From: Paracoccaceae bacterium
GTDB lineage: Bacteria; Pseudomonadota; Alphaproteobacteria; Rhodobacterales; Rhodobacteraceae
Direction of reading: 5' to 3'
Assembly: GCA_007128995.1 (NCBI GenBank)
Contig: SKWJ01000446.1
Location: 1-5,335, forward strand
DNA: 5,335 bases
Each line of letters starts with the position of its first letter. The stretch's first letter is position 1. Shown in pieces: positions 1 to 5,335 of the stretch. The notes below the pieces were generated by a model that did not search any database, was not told where the DNA came from, and was given only the letters and a program-made list of their open reading frames with translations. A program made the translations under genes and the position numbers.

Positions 1-40
1 CAAGCCGCCGAGGCTGCTCTGCGCGATCGGGAAAGGTCAT
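1..40 (-). CDS. Possible start of a further operon gene, cut by the window edge
   Basis: An ATG at 40-38 opens a frame reading MTFPDRAEQPRRL before the left edge cuts it off. It begins 36 bases after the P450 stop codon and is in the same frame, so it is consistent with a fifth gene of the same transcript. There is no convincing ribosome-binding site: only a GGGG about 11 bases upstream. Thirteen codons are too few to assign a family. A start such as PRRL followed by a codon beginning with G would suit an FAD-binding ferredoxin reductase, a partner this P450 would need, but that is a guess from context. It may equally be chance open frame. Confidence 0.25.
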   Translation of the reverse strand, partial: MTFPDRAEQPRRL

Positions 41-76
41 AAATCGAGGTGCCCCGATGGTGACAAGCTGATCTGG

Positions 77-1273
77 TCATGCCGGGATCACTCGCACCGG
101 GATTCTTTCAAATGCGCGGACGGTATTGTTGAGGTACATCGAAGGCTCTTCCAGTAGCTCGAACCTCTTTACCCGTTTTAGTAGCGCGTTAAATACCACT
201 TCAGCCTCCAGCTTCGCGACCATCTGGCCCACGCATTTGTGTATGCCATTGCCGAAGCCCACATGATCCAGGTTACGTCGGAAAATGTCTAGCTTTTCGG
301 GTTCAGGGTATACCCGGTCATCGCTATTGGCTGACGCGAGAAATAGCAGAACCTTGGTGTCTTCGGGAATAGTAACCTCTTCAACGATGACGGGCTTGGT
401 AGTTGTTCGAAAGAATGTCTGCACAGGTGAGGCCCATCGGACGATTTCGTCGAATGCCTGCCGCGCAAGATTTGGTTGCTCGCGCAGGATATCCCACTGG
501 TCGGGAAAACGACTGAAGGCGAGCACGCTCGCGCCGAGGCCTGTCACAGTGGTGTCTAGCCCCGCAGTCAACATGGAACGCACCAGAACCTCGCCCTCTT
601 CCTCTTCAAGGCGCCCCTTGTCGACAGCTGCAAATACAGCCGCGCCAAGACCGTTCGCAGAAAGTGATTTTCTCTGGCTATGCTCAAATATCCACGCCCG
701 AACAGTTTCTGCCGTTCGGGTGGCATCCTGAAAGCGCTGGTTGCGCGGGCCAAATGAATTGAAGATCATATCTCCCCAAGGGAGCAAATTCTCTCGTCCT
801 TCCTCGGGAAGGCCGACAGCATCGGGGAATACCTTGAGAATGAAAGGAATTGCCAAATCAGCCATCCCATCAAATTCGCGTCTCTCGACCAGTTCATCCG
901 CCAACTTCTCCGCCATGGCCTCGAAGTCGCCCTGCATTCTCCGAAGGGCCGGCATCGAAAGCACAACGTTCATCACCGCTCTCGTCTTGTCGTGTATTGG
1001 CGGATCGACCTCGAGTAGAAGGCTGGATGGTCGCCAACGTTCGCCCTTGCGCAGATCGTCGAGTCCCACACCCGCGGCCGATGAATAGGTTTCCCAGTCC
1101 CTGAGAGCCGCATGTACCTCTGCGTGTCGTGCCATCGCAACGACATTGTACTTTGTCAGTCGGACCACGGGGCCTGCGGCCCGCAATTCCGCATAGCGCG
1201 GATAGGGATCCGCAAGTTCACGTTCGTCATAAGGGTCGAAGTCGAAGGACGGGATTTGATCGATGGTCTTCAT
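77..1273 (-). CDS. Cytochrome P450, CYP199A-like, probable aromatic acid oxidase or O-demethylase
   Basis: This 398-residue soluble P450 has normal length for a class I bacterial enzyme and no membrane anchor. It should use O2 and two electrons from a ferredoxin to hydroxylate or demethylate a substrate. Visible motifs are the I-helix AGLDTT (237-242, acid-alcohol pair D240/T241), the K-helix ExxR (E276-R279) and the haem loop FGNGIHKCVG (340-349) with ligand C347. The sequence closely resembles what I remember of CYP199A4, the 4-methoxybenzoate demethylase. With a constant offset of 11, its carboxylate anchors R92, S95, R243 and S244 fall on R81, S84, R232 and S233, and its pocket phenylalanines on F171, F174 and F287. 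The start at 1273 is chosen because AAAGGA precedes it and lies 28 bases after dctM; the longer frame to 1414 would overlap dctM. Oddity: the usual ANRDP is ANSDD (315-319). Family call is strong; the substrate is inferred. Confidence 0.95.
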   Translation of the reverse strand: MKTIDQIPSFDFDPYDERELADPYPRYAELRAAGPVVRLTKYNVVAMARHAEVHAALRDWETYSSAAGVGLDDLRKGERWRPSSLLLEVDPPIHDKTRAVMNVVLSMPALRRMQGDFEAMAEKLADELVERREFDGMADLAIPFILKVFPDAVGLPEEGRENLLPWGDMIFNSFGPRNQRFQDATRTAETVRAWIFEHSQRKSLSANGLGAAVFAAVDKGRLEEEEGEVLVRSMLTAGLDTTVTGLGASVLAFSRFPDQWDILREQPNLARQAFDEIVRWASPVQTFFRTTTKPVIVEEVTIPEDTKVLLFLASANSDDRVYPEPEKLDIFRRNLDHVGFGNGIHKCVGQMVAKLEAEVVFNALLKRVKRFELLEEPSMYLNNTVRAFERIPVRVIPA

Positions 1274-1301
1274 GTCAGTCCTTTGGTGTTGCGCAGCGTG
1301 C

Positions 1302-2624
1302 TCACGGCTGCAGGAGGGTCTGAGGAAGCCATGTTCCCAACGCAGGGAAGGCGATGATGAGTAGAAGAACCATGAAGTGGATGCCGAGGAATGGAAGCGC
1401 AGATCGGACAACATCTCCGAGCGTGATATGCGTAGGAGCCACGCCTTTCATAACGAAAAGTAGTAAGCCGAAGGGCGGTGTCAGAAGCGCGATCTCCATG
1501 GCCAACAGATAGATGATTCCCAGCCACACGAGATCGATCTGCGCAGAAAGAGCCAGCGGTATGAAGAATGGTATCGTAATCATCATCATACTAACCTGAT
1601 CCACGAAGCAGCCCAGGAAGAGTAGAATCAACACGATAACGACAATGATGGCGAGTGGGGTGAGGTTCATCGCTTGCACCGCCTGCAGCATCCCGCTCGC
1701 CGCCCCGGAAAAGGCGAGAATTTGCGAAAACGTTAGCGATGCGACAATGATGAAGAGTATCAATCCCGAAACCTTACCGGTTTCGACTATTGCCTTGGCG
1801 ACCGAGACGACCCGAAGCTTTCGGTAGCAAATCGCTGCAACCAATGTCGCTGCAACTCCAATTGCTGCCGATTCCGTTGGCGTGGCGAAGCCGCCGATAA
1901 GACTGCCGACTACGGCGAAAAAGATCGCAAACAGCGGCAGGACGTCCCGCAGGAAGGGCCAATACCGTTCCCAGCCGCTGTCTGGCTCCCCGTCGTCTTC
2001 GGCGGGTACAAGGTCAGGATTTAATACAGCACGGCCGATTATATAGGCGGTAAAGCACATCGCGAGAATAAGACCAGGTATGACCCCGGCGATGAGCAAC
2101 GACGAGATCGGAATTCGTGCAAGGCTTCCAAGCAGAACTGCGAGGGCAGATGGGGGGATTAGGATGGCGATCCCTCCCACGGCGAGGATTGGCCCTATGG
2201 CAAGGTGCGGATGGTAACCCTTGCGCAGCATTTCCGGCAAGAGAGTGCTTCCCAGCATGGCGGTATTGGCCATTGATGATCCGGAAAGCGCCGAAAACGC
2301 CGTACCCGCCGCAACCGAAACCACGGGCATCCGTCCGGGAACCCGCCGGATCATCTTGTCGATTGCGTTGATCGCGCGAAATGCAAGGCCAGTGTGCAAC
2401 ATCAACTCGCCCATCAGGATGAACAACGGAATCGGTGCGAGCGAATAGTTCAACATTGACTGCATCGCATTTCGGATGACCTGGCCTAGGCCGATTTCTC
2501 CACCGAGGAAGAGGTATGCTCCTATCAGGTTTACGCCTAGGAAAGCGAAAGCGACCGGAAGCCCGGTCAACATGAGCAGGCAAAGCAAACCCAGCAGGAT
2601 GATGAGTGCAGTCATCCAATCCAT
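1302..2624 (-). CDS. dctM: TRAP transporter large permease subunit (DctM family)
   Basis: The 440-residue inner-membrane protein is almost entirely hydrophobic, of typical DctM length and in the range expected for about a dozen membrane segments. In TRAP systems this subunit forms the transport path and couples uptake of an organic acid to the cation gradient, usually sodium. Family signatures visible are GSSMANTAMLG (115-125), the ILIPPSA stretch (154-160), GGFATPTESAAIG (244-256) and TPPFGLLLF with KGVAP (382-397). These fall in the two halves of the permease, in the order expected for the family. The start at 2624 follows dctQ by 7 bases, and its GAGG ribosome-binding site overlaps the dctQ stop as TGAGG, suggesting translational coupling. 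A second ATG three codons later is less well spaced. The substrate cannot be read from this subunit. Confidence 0.96.
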   Translation of the reverse strand: MDWMTALIILLGLLCLLMLTGLPVAFAFLGVNLIGAYLFLGGEIGLGQVIRNAMQSMLNYSLAPIPLFILMGELMLHTGLAFRAINAIDKMIRRVPGRMPVVSVAAGTAFSALSGSSMANTAMLGSTLLPEMLRKGYHPHLAIGPILAVGGIAILIPPSALAVLLGSLARIPISSLLIAGVIPGLILAMCFTAYIIGRAVLNPDLVPAEDDGEPDSGWERYWPFLRDVLPLFAIFFAVVGSLIGGFATPTESAAIGVAATLVAAICYRKLRVVSVAKAIVETGKVSGLILFIIVASLTFSQILAFSGAASGMLQAVQAMNLTPLAIIVVIVLILLFLGCFVDQVSMMMITIPFFIPLALSAQIDLVWLGIIYLLAMEIALLTPPFGLLLFVMKGVAPTHITLGDVVRSALPFLGIHFMVLLLIIAFPALGTWLPQTLLQP

Positions 2625-2631
2625 ATTTGCC

Positions 2632-3129
2632 TCACACGCTTACGTTTTCATGGACGCGCCTGTATCCCGCGAAGCGCAGAATGAATTCCACGCATAGAAG
2701 AGCGAAGGAAAATGGCATCACGACCATCGCCCACCACTCAGGAAATACGACACTCTTCAGAACCAGGGTTCCTCTGCTCATGGAGTCGAGGGTCTCCGAC
2801 AATGCGTACCAAGTGAGCAATGCGCAGAGTGCGGCGCCGACCACGTTCGCGAAGTTGTCGAGATGGCGGCTTATTCTTTCAGGAAGCGTTCGAACGAGGA
2901 AATCCACCCTTACATGTGCCCCAAGTGACATAATCCAAGGAGCCATAAGGAAGGTAGAAATGAAGAGCGCATATTCGGCGAAATCAATCTGCCAGCGCAA
3001 CCCACGGCCCGTCACATTCCGAAGGATAACATCCGCCACAGTCGCGAATGCGATTAGAAAAAGGAGAAGGGCGCCGAACCAGCCGGCGCCGTTCACTACA
3101 AAAGTGTAGAGCTTCGTTACGACACGCAT
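2632..3129 (-). CDS. dctQ: TRAP transporter small membrane subunit (DctQ family)
   Basis: This 165-residue protein has four predicted membrane segments (roughly 14-36, 50-70, 92-112 and 132-155), the standard DctQ architecture. DctQ pairs with DctM in the inner membrane to form the permease that accepts substrate from the periplasmic binding protein. Family features are an arginine just after the first segment (RNVTGRG, 37-43), the WQIDFAEY stretch entering the second segment (46-53) and the GAHVRVDFL motif (70-78) after it. It starts 13 bases after the dctP stop. The ribosome-binding site is weak, with only GAG very close to the ATG, so it probably depends on translation of dctP. Family identity rests on topology, length and position between dctP and dctM as much as on sequence, since DctQ proteins diverge widely. 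Confidence 0.92.
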   Translation of the reverse strand: MRVVTKLYTFVVNGAGWFGALLLFLIAFATVADVILRNVTGRGLRWQIDFAEYALFISTFLMAPWIMSLGAHVRVDFLVRTLPERISRHLDNFANVVGAALCALLTWYALSETLDSMSRGTLVLKSVVFPEWWAMVVMPFSFALLCVEFILRFAGYRRVHENVSV

Positions 3130-3142
3130 ATCTCGCGCGATC

Positions 3143-4102
3143 TCAATTGTTATCCGGAGCCATCAGTTCGCGAAGTCGGCCCGCGTGGTCGGGTGATACC
3201 TGCTCCAGTTCCGCCCAACCGGTTTCCGCAGCCCGGGTCGTGAACTCTTCGCGTGCCTCGCCCTCCAACTCGATCGCTTGGATGCCCGCCTCTGTCTGCC
3301 TCGCGATTTCAGCTTGTCCAAGGTCGCGAAGCAGTTCGTTGCGATCCTCGATCCATAGAGCTGCTTCGTTCAAGCAGTCACGCCCATTGTCCGACAAGGC
3401 GTTCCAGCGATCCAGGTTGACCAGGACATTCGAGTCCGAGACGTAGAATCCGGGGTCTACGCGATGGGTCGTGAGTGCCGACCAGCCGAGATCGAAGATC
3501 CCGAGGTTCGTCCAACCGTAGCCCTGCACAACTCCCCGCTCCAAGCCTGTGTAGACCTCGCCCGGGGGCATCTGCACGACGTTGGCTCCGAGGTCCGAAA
3601 AGAACGCGCGGTAGGTGGGGGCGATGCGCACCGTAAGGCCCGACAGATCGAGCGGGTCTGCTTCCCTTGTCAGGTAGAGATGGAAAGGTACGCCATCGTA
3701 GAGACGTGCAAGATATTGCGCGTTCATCCGCTCATTGTGCAGATCGTTGAGGTATTCCCATGCCCCATTCTCACGCTGATCCTCGACTGAATTCGTAGAC
3801 AGCCGAATGGCAGCAGATTCCGGGACGACGCTCTCATAGAAGGCGTAGGACGAATACCCGACGTCCACCGTGCCACGACGGACTGCGCTGCCCAACTCGA
3901 ATGTTGGCACAGCCTCTGGTCCACCGAGGTAGTTGAACTGAACCTCGGTGCAGGTTTCGTTAACATGATCGATGAAGTCGGCAAGCGGCTCGTTCTGAAG
4001 CGTGCCTTCCGGAAAGGCTGAGACGACTCGCAAAGTCGTCTGTGCCGACGCTGCCCCCACCATAAGGGAGAGTGCCGCAACGGCTACCACTGTAATCTTC
4101 AT
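3143..4102 (-). CDS. dctP: TRAP transporter periplasmic solute-binding protein (DctP family)
   Basis: The 319-residue protein captures the substrate in the periplasm and delivers it to DctQM. A Sec signal peptide spans residues 1-20: K2, a hydrophobic core and cleavage after ASA-20. R159 in GLTVRIAP sits where the conserved DctP arginine binds the substrate carboxylate, which points to an organic acid ligand. The following LGANVVQMPPGEVYTGLERG (171-190) is typical of the family. The segment GYGWTNLGIFDLGW (194-207) differs from the QENP-type sequence of classic C4-dicarboxylate binders, so this is another DctP subgroup with unknown ligand. The mature protein has just two cysteines, C51 and C243, which could form a disulfide. 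Start 4102 is preceded by a strong GGAGGT and gives the signal peptide; the open frame continues to 4297 but would bury that peptide. The mature protein is rich in Asp and Glu. Confidence 0.95.
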   Translation of the reverse strand: MKITVVAVAALSLMVGAASAQTTLRVVSAFPEGTLQNEPLADFIDHVNETCTEVQFNYLGGPEAVPTFELGSAVRRGTVDVGYSSYAFYESVVPESAAIRLSTNSVEDQRENGAWEYLNDLHNERMNAQYLARLYDGVPFHLYLTREADPLDLSGLTVRIAPTYRAFFSDLGANVVQMPPGEVYTGLERGVVQGYGWTNLGIFDLGWSALTTHRVDPGFYVSDSNVLVNLDRWNALSDNGRDCLNEAALWIEDRNELLRDLGQAEIARQTEAGIQAIELEGEAREEFTTRAAETGWAELEQVSPDHAGRLRELMAPDNN

Positions 4103-4104
4103 AT

Positions 4105-4130
4105 TACCTCCAGAATGACCGTCGGAGGCA
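4105..4130 (-). promoter_or_regulatory. Possible pairing that masks the dctP ribosome-binding site
   Basis: In the minus-strand transcript TGCCTCCG (4130-4123) can pair with TGGAGGTA (4112-4105), which contains the dctP Shine-Dalgarno sequence. That gives eight pairs including two G-U, with a 10-base loop. The same CTCCG is also the 3' side of the strong hairpin at 4118-4145, so the two folds exclude each other. This is the geometry of a translational switch, but the upstream hairpin looks more stable and no ligand or trigger is evident. Confidence 0.35.
4107..4111 (-). promoter_or_regulatory. Strong ribosome-binding site of dctP
   Basis: GGAGG followed by TAAT and then the ATG. It is the best ribosome-binding site in the operon and fixes the dctP start at 4102 rather than at any upstream in-frame codon. 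It is also the target of a possible competing pairing with TGCCTCCG just upstream. Confidence 0.85.
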
Positions 4131-4145
4131 TAGGCTCCGTACGGT
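4118..4145. repeat. Strong inverted repeat in the dctP leader
   Basis: On the plus strand the left arm is ACCGTCGGAG (4118-4127), the spacer is 7 bases (4128-4134) and the right arm is CTCCG, one unpaired T (4140), then ACGGT (4141-4145). The arms give ten base pairs, seven of them G-C, with one bulged base. In dctP mRNA it would form a hairpin ending six bases before the Shine-Dalgarno region. It lacks a following T-run, so it is not a standard terminator. It could act as an RNA element affecting translation or stability, or as a DNA operator for a dimeric protein. Confidence 0.6.
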
Positions 4146-4169
4146 GATACATACAGGCCCGACGTACGG
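4138..4169. repeat. Two CGTACGG repeats 25 bases apart
   Basis: CGTACGG occurs at 4138-4144 and 4163-4169. Each copy contains the palindrome CGTACG; the first extends to CCGTACGG (4137-4144), and the second lies in an imperfect palindrome GGCC-N2-ACGT-N2-GGCC (4156-4171). Repeats of this kind in a divergent control region may be regulator sites. The first copy overlaps the large inverted repeat, so the functions cannot be separated by eye. Confidence 0.35.
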
Positions 4170-4251
4170 CCTCCCCCTTCGACGGCACCGCCTTGAGAGC
4201 GCTCCTCCACCGACGAACGATTAATGCTCGCGCGTTCATTGTGAAAATTCA

Positions 4252-4280
4252 ATTGCAAAGTTGCGCAGAAGGCATGACAA
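4252..4280 (-). promoter_or_regulatory. Candidate sigma70-type promoter for the dctPQM-P450 operon
   Basis: On the minus strand a -35-like TTGTCA (4280-4275) is followed by 17 bases and a -10-like TGCAAT (4257-4252). Matches to consensus are 5/6 and 4/6. Transcription would start near 4245 and give a leader of about 140 bases, long enough to include all the structured elements above. The -35 box lies inside the LysR-type dyad, so regulator binding there would directly affect it. No other minus-strand pair in the region looked better to me. Confidence 0.35.
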
Positions 4281-4281
4281 T
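4254..4281 (+). promoter_or_regulatory. Weak candidate promoter for the LysR regulator
   Basis: TTGCAA (4254-4259), a 16-base spacer and GACAAT (4276-4281) match the sigma70 hexamers at 4/6 each. Transcription would begin almost at the ATG at 4287, implying a leaderless or nearly leaderless mRNA. That would explain why no well-spaced ribosome-binding site exists. The call is tentative. Confidence 0.22.
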
Positions 4282-4289
4282 ATGTTATG
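4273..4289. promoter_or_regulatory. Probable LysR-type operator (T-N11-A box) over the regulator start codon
   Basis: CATGACA and TGTTATG flank the centre ATA. The arms match at six of seven positions and form T-N11-A between T4275 and A4287, the classical LysR-family binding motif, within CAT-N11-ATG. The final ATG is the regulator's own start codon, so binding should block its expression, as in the common autorepression of this family. It also covers the -35 element of the candidate dctP promoter. Related weaker dyads are ATTG-N8-CAAT (4238-4253) upstream and ATGA-N7-TCAT (4287-4301) just inside the gene, which could be secondary half-sites. Confidence 0.5.
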
Positions 4290-5207
4290 ACTTTCAATCA
4301 TCGCCAACTTGTCGCGTTCGTCACGATCGCTCAGCAGAAGAGCCTCGGGCGCGCAGCGCGAGACCTCAACCTGACCCAGCCGGGGCTTAGCCGAATGATC
4401 AAGAACCTTGAGCGTTCGGTTGGCGTGACGTTGTTCCACAGGCACGCGCACGGGATGTCGCTGACGCCCTATGGATTGGCATTTCTGCCGCATGTACAAT
4501 CGGTCTTATCTAGCTATGACCGATCGTTGGAAGTGTTGCGGGGAATGGCGATGAGCGGCCGCGGTTCACTGAGAATCGGTGTCGTTGCCAGTATCGCGAA
4601 TCTTCTTCTGCCGACTGTTTTTGAACGGATGCTGCACGATCAGCCCGAGCTGCAAATCGACCTGGTCGATGACATTGAGGATCGATTGGCACAGGCGTTG
4701 GTATCGGGTCGCATCGACTTTGCGGTCGCCGGGGAGATCGAATTAAGCGATGAGATACACCTCGAGCCGGAGCCGTTGATGGCAGACGAATGGTGGGTGA
4801 TCGCCAATGAAAACAACCCACTATGCATGCGTGCCTCTGTGGAACTGAGGGATCTCACCGACTGCAGATGGATCCTTGCCCCCCTCGATAGCATCGCCTA
4901 TCGGCAAGTCACGGAGTTTTTCCGGGCGCATGGGCTTCCGGTCCCTGCGACGGCGATTCATACAAGATCTGTCACAGCGGTACGTGCACTCGTGGCATCT
5001 GGGGACTATCTTTGTTTCATGCCTGAGCCCCTGATGCGAGCGGAATTGAACGCTGGTGTCGTACGACGCATTCTTGCCCCTCAGGCGATCTGGAATCGAT
5101 CCTTTTATATCTACCGGCGAAAATCGGGCGTGCTTCCCAACAGCGCGGAGCGATGCATGAGACTGCTTCGTGACGCTGCGAAGCAATCGATGAAAACGGT
5201 TGACTGA
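4287..5207 (+). CDS. LysR-type transcriptional regulator, divergent to the TRAP-P450 operon
   Basis: This 306-residue protein is the usual length for the LysR family, DNA-binding regulators that respond to a small molecule. The N-terminal winged helix-turn-helix spans about residues 3-62, with the core KSLGRAARDLNLTQPGLSR at 18-36 and the VGVTLFHRHAHGMSLTPYG wing at 46-63. The effector-binding domain begins near GSLRIGVV (93-100) and continues to about 295, including the GRIDFAVAGE stretch (141-150). The start at 4287 is the earliest possible, because an in-frame TGA lies at 4275. The nearest Shine-Dalgarno-like AGAAGG (4267-4272) is 14 bases away, further than normal. Its divergent position next to dctP suggests that it controls that operon and itself. 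The inducer is unknown; the imported acid or its P450 product is the natural guess. Confidence 0.95.
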   Translation: MTFNHRQLVAFVTIAQQKSLGRAARDLNLTQPGLSRMIKNLERSVGVTLFHRHAHGMSLTPYGLAFLPHVQSVLSSYDRSLEVLRGMAMSGRGSLRIGVVASIANLLLPTVFERMLHDQPELQIDLVDDIEDRLAQALVSGRIDFAVAGEIELSDEIHLEPEPLMADEWWVIANENNPLCMRASVELRDLTDCRWILAPLDSIAYRQVTEFFRAHGLPVPATAIHTRSVTAVRALVASGDYLCFMPEPLMRAELNAGVVRRILAPQAIWNRSFYIYRRKSGVLPNSAERCMRLLRDAAKQSMKTVD

Positions 5208-5335
5208 ACCCGCCTTCGCCGGACGGGGCTCGAAGGCCGCCGCATGCCCCTGATCTGGTGTGATCTCTGGGTTTGGAGCGTTGCGACGGGGACCGAGGTG
5301 GGCTGATCGGCGCCTTTTCGATGCCGGGCGGCGCG
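5208..5335. other. Gene-free tail downstream of the regulator
   Basis: No supportable gene is visible in this tail. Several minus-strand frames stay open to the right edge, but they run antisense into the regulator and lack a recognisable start or motif, which is expected by chance in GC-rich DNA. A short plus-strand frame could begin at ATG 5321, without a ribosome-binding site. The only structure is the inverted repeat at 5212-5237. Confidence 0.5.
5212..5237 (+). terminator. Hairpin just after the regulator, possible weak terminator
   Basis: GCCTTCG (5212-5218) and CGAAGGC (5231-5237) form a perfect 7-bp stem with a 12-base loop, beginning five bases after the regulator stop codon. The position suits a transcription end or an mRNA 3' stabiliser. 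No T-run follows, so it does not meet the standard criterion for a Rho-independent terminator. Confidence 0.35.

Noticed and set aside
285..1357. Plus-strand frames of 80-150 codons opposite the P450
   Set aside because: Their composition is rich in Ser, Arg and Pro as expected for reverse-strand shadows, and the P450 motifs lie on the minus strand.
1274..1414. N-terminal extension of the P450 frame to 1414
   Set aside because: It would overlap the end of dctM by over 100 bases, has no P450 character, and the ATG at 1273 has a good ribosome-binding site.
4103..4297. N-terminal extension of the DctP frame to 4297
   Set aside because: It would place 65 residues before a clear signal peptide and run through the divergent control region; the start at 4102 has a strong ribosome-binding site.
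4274..4390. Small upstream frame (MTICYDF...) overlapping the regulator start
   Set aside because: The Shine-Dalgarno-like AGAAGG is only one base from its ATG, and the product looks like a frame shadow of the regulator.
4821..5335. Long open minus-strand frames antisense to the regulator and its downstream tail
   Set aside because: All three minus frames stay open in the GC-rich tail, the translations show no domain, and the plus-strand LysR gene explains the region.
1..5335. CRISPR array, insertion sequence, tRNA or rRNA
   Set aside because: I saw no regularly spaced repeats, transposase frame or terminal inverted repeats, and no tRNA or rRNA-like sequence on either strand.

Overview
The window suggests an alphaproteobacterium that uses aromatic or carboxylate substrates. 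The grounds are a moderately GC-rich sequence, a three-gene TRAP transporter, a LysR-type regulator and a class I bacterial P450 resembling the CYP199A family known from Rhodopseudomonas and relatives. The acid-rich solute-binding protein would fit a marine or salt-adapted member, but genus and species cannot be read from the sequence.

Layout: positions 4102 down to 77 (minus strand) hold four tightly packed genes in transcription order: a TRAP solute-binding protein (dctP), the small membrane subunit (dctQ), the large permease (dctM) and a cytochrome P450. The gaps are 13, 7 and 28 bases, so they look like one transcript. A further reading frame may begin at position 40 and run off the left edge. 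On the plus strand a divergent LysR-type regulator occupies 4287-5207. The last 128 bases hold no gene I can support.

The 184-base divergent intergenic region (4103-4286) is the most structured part of the window. It carries a dyad of the form CAT-N11-ATG that matches the LysR-family T-N11-A box and covers the regulator's own start codon. It also has a 10-bp inverted repeat, interrupted by one base, just upstream of the dctP ribosome-binding site, an alternative pairing that would hide that site, and two CGTACGG repeats 25 bases apart.

Working model (inference): the periplasmic DctP protein captures an aromatic or other organic acid, DctQM imports it with a cation gradient, and the P450 oxidises it in the cytoplasm. 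Aligned by constant offset to what I recall of CYP199A4, the P450 keeps the residues that hold a benzoate carboxylate, so a para-substituted benzoate such as 4-methoxybenzoate is the best single guess. The LysR protein would sense the substrate or a product and control both itself and the operon. No ferredoxin, ferredoxin reductase or ring-cleavage gene is visible here.
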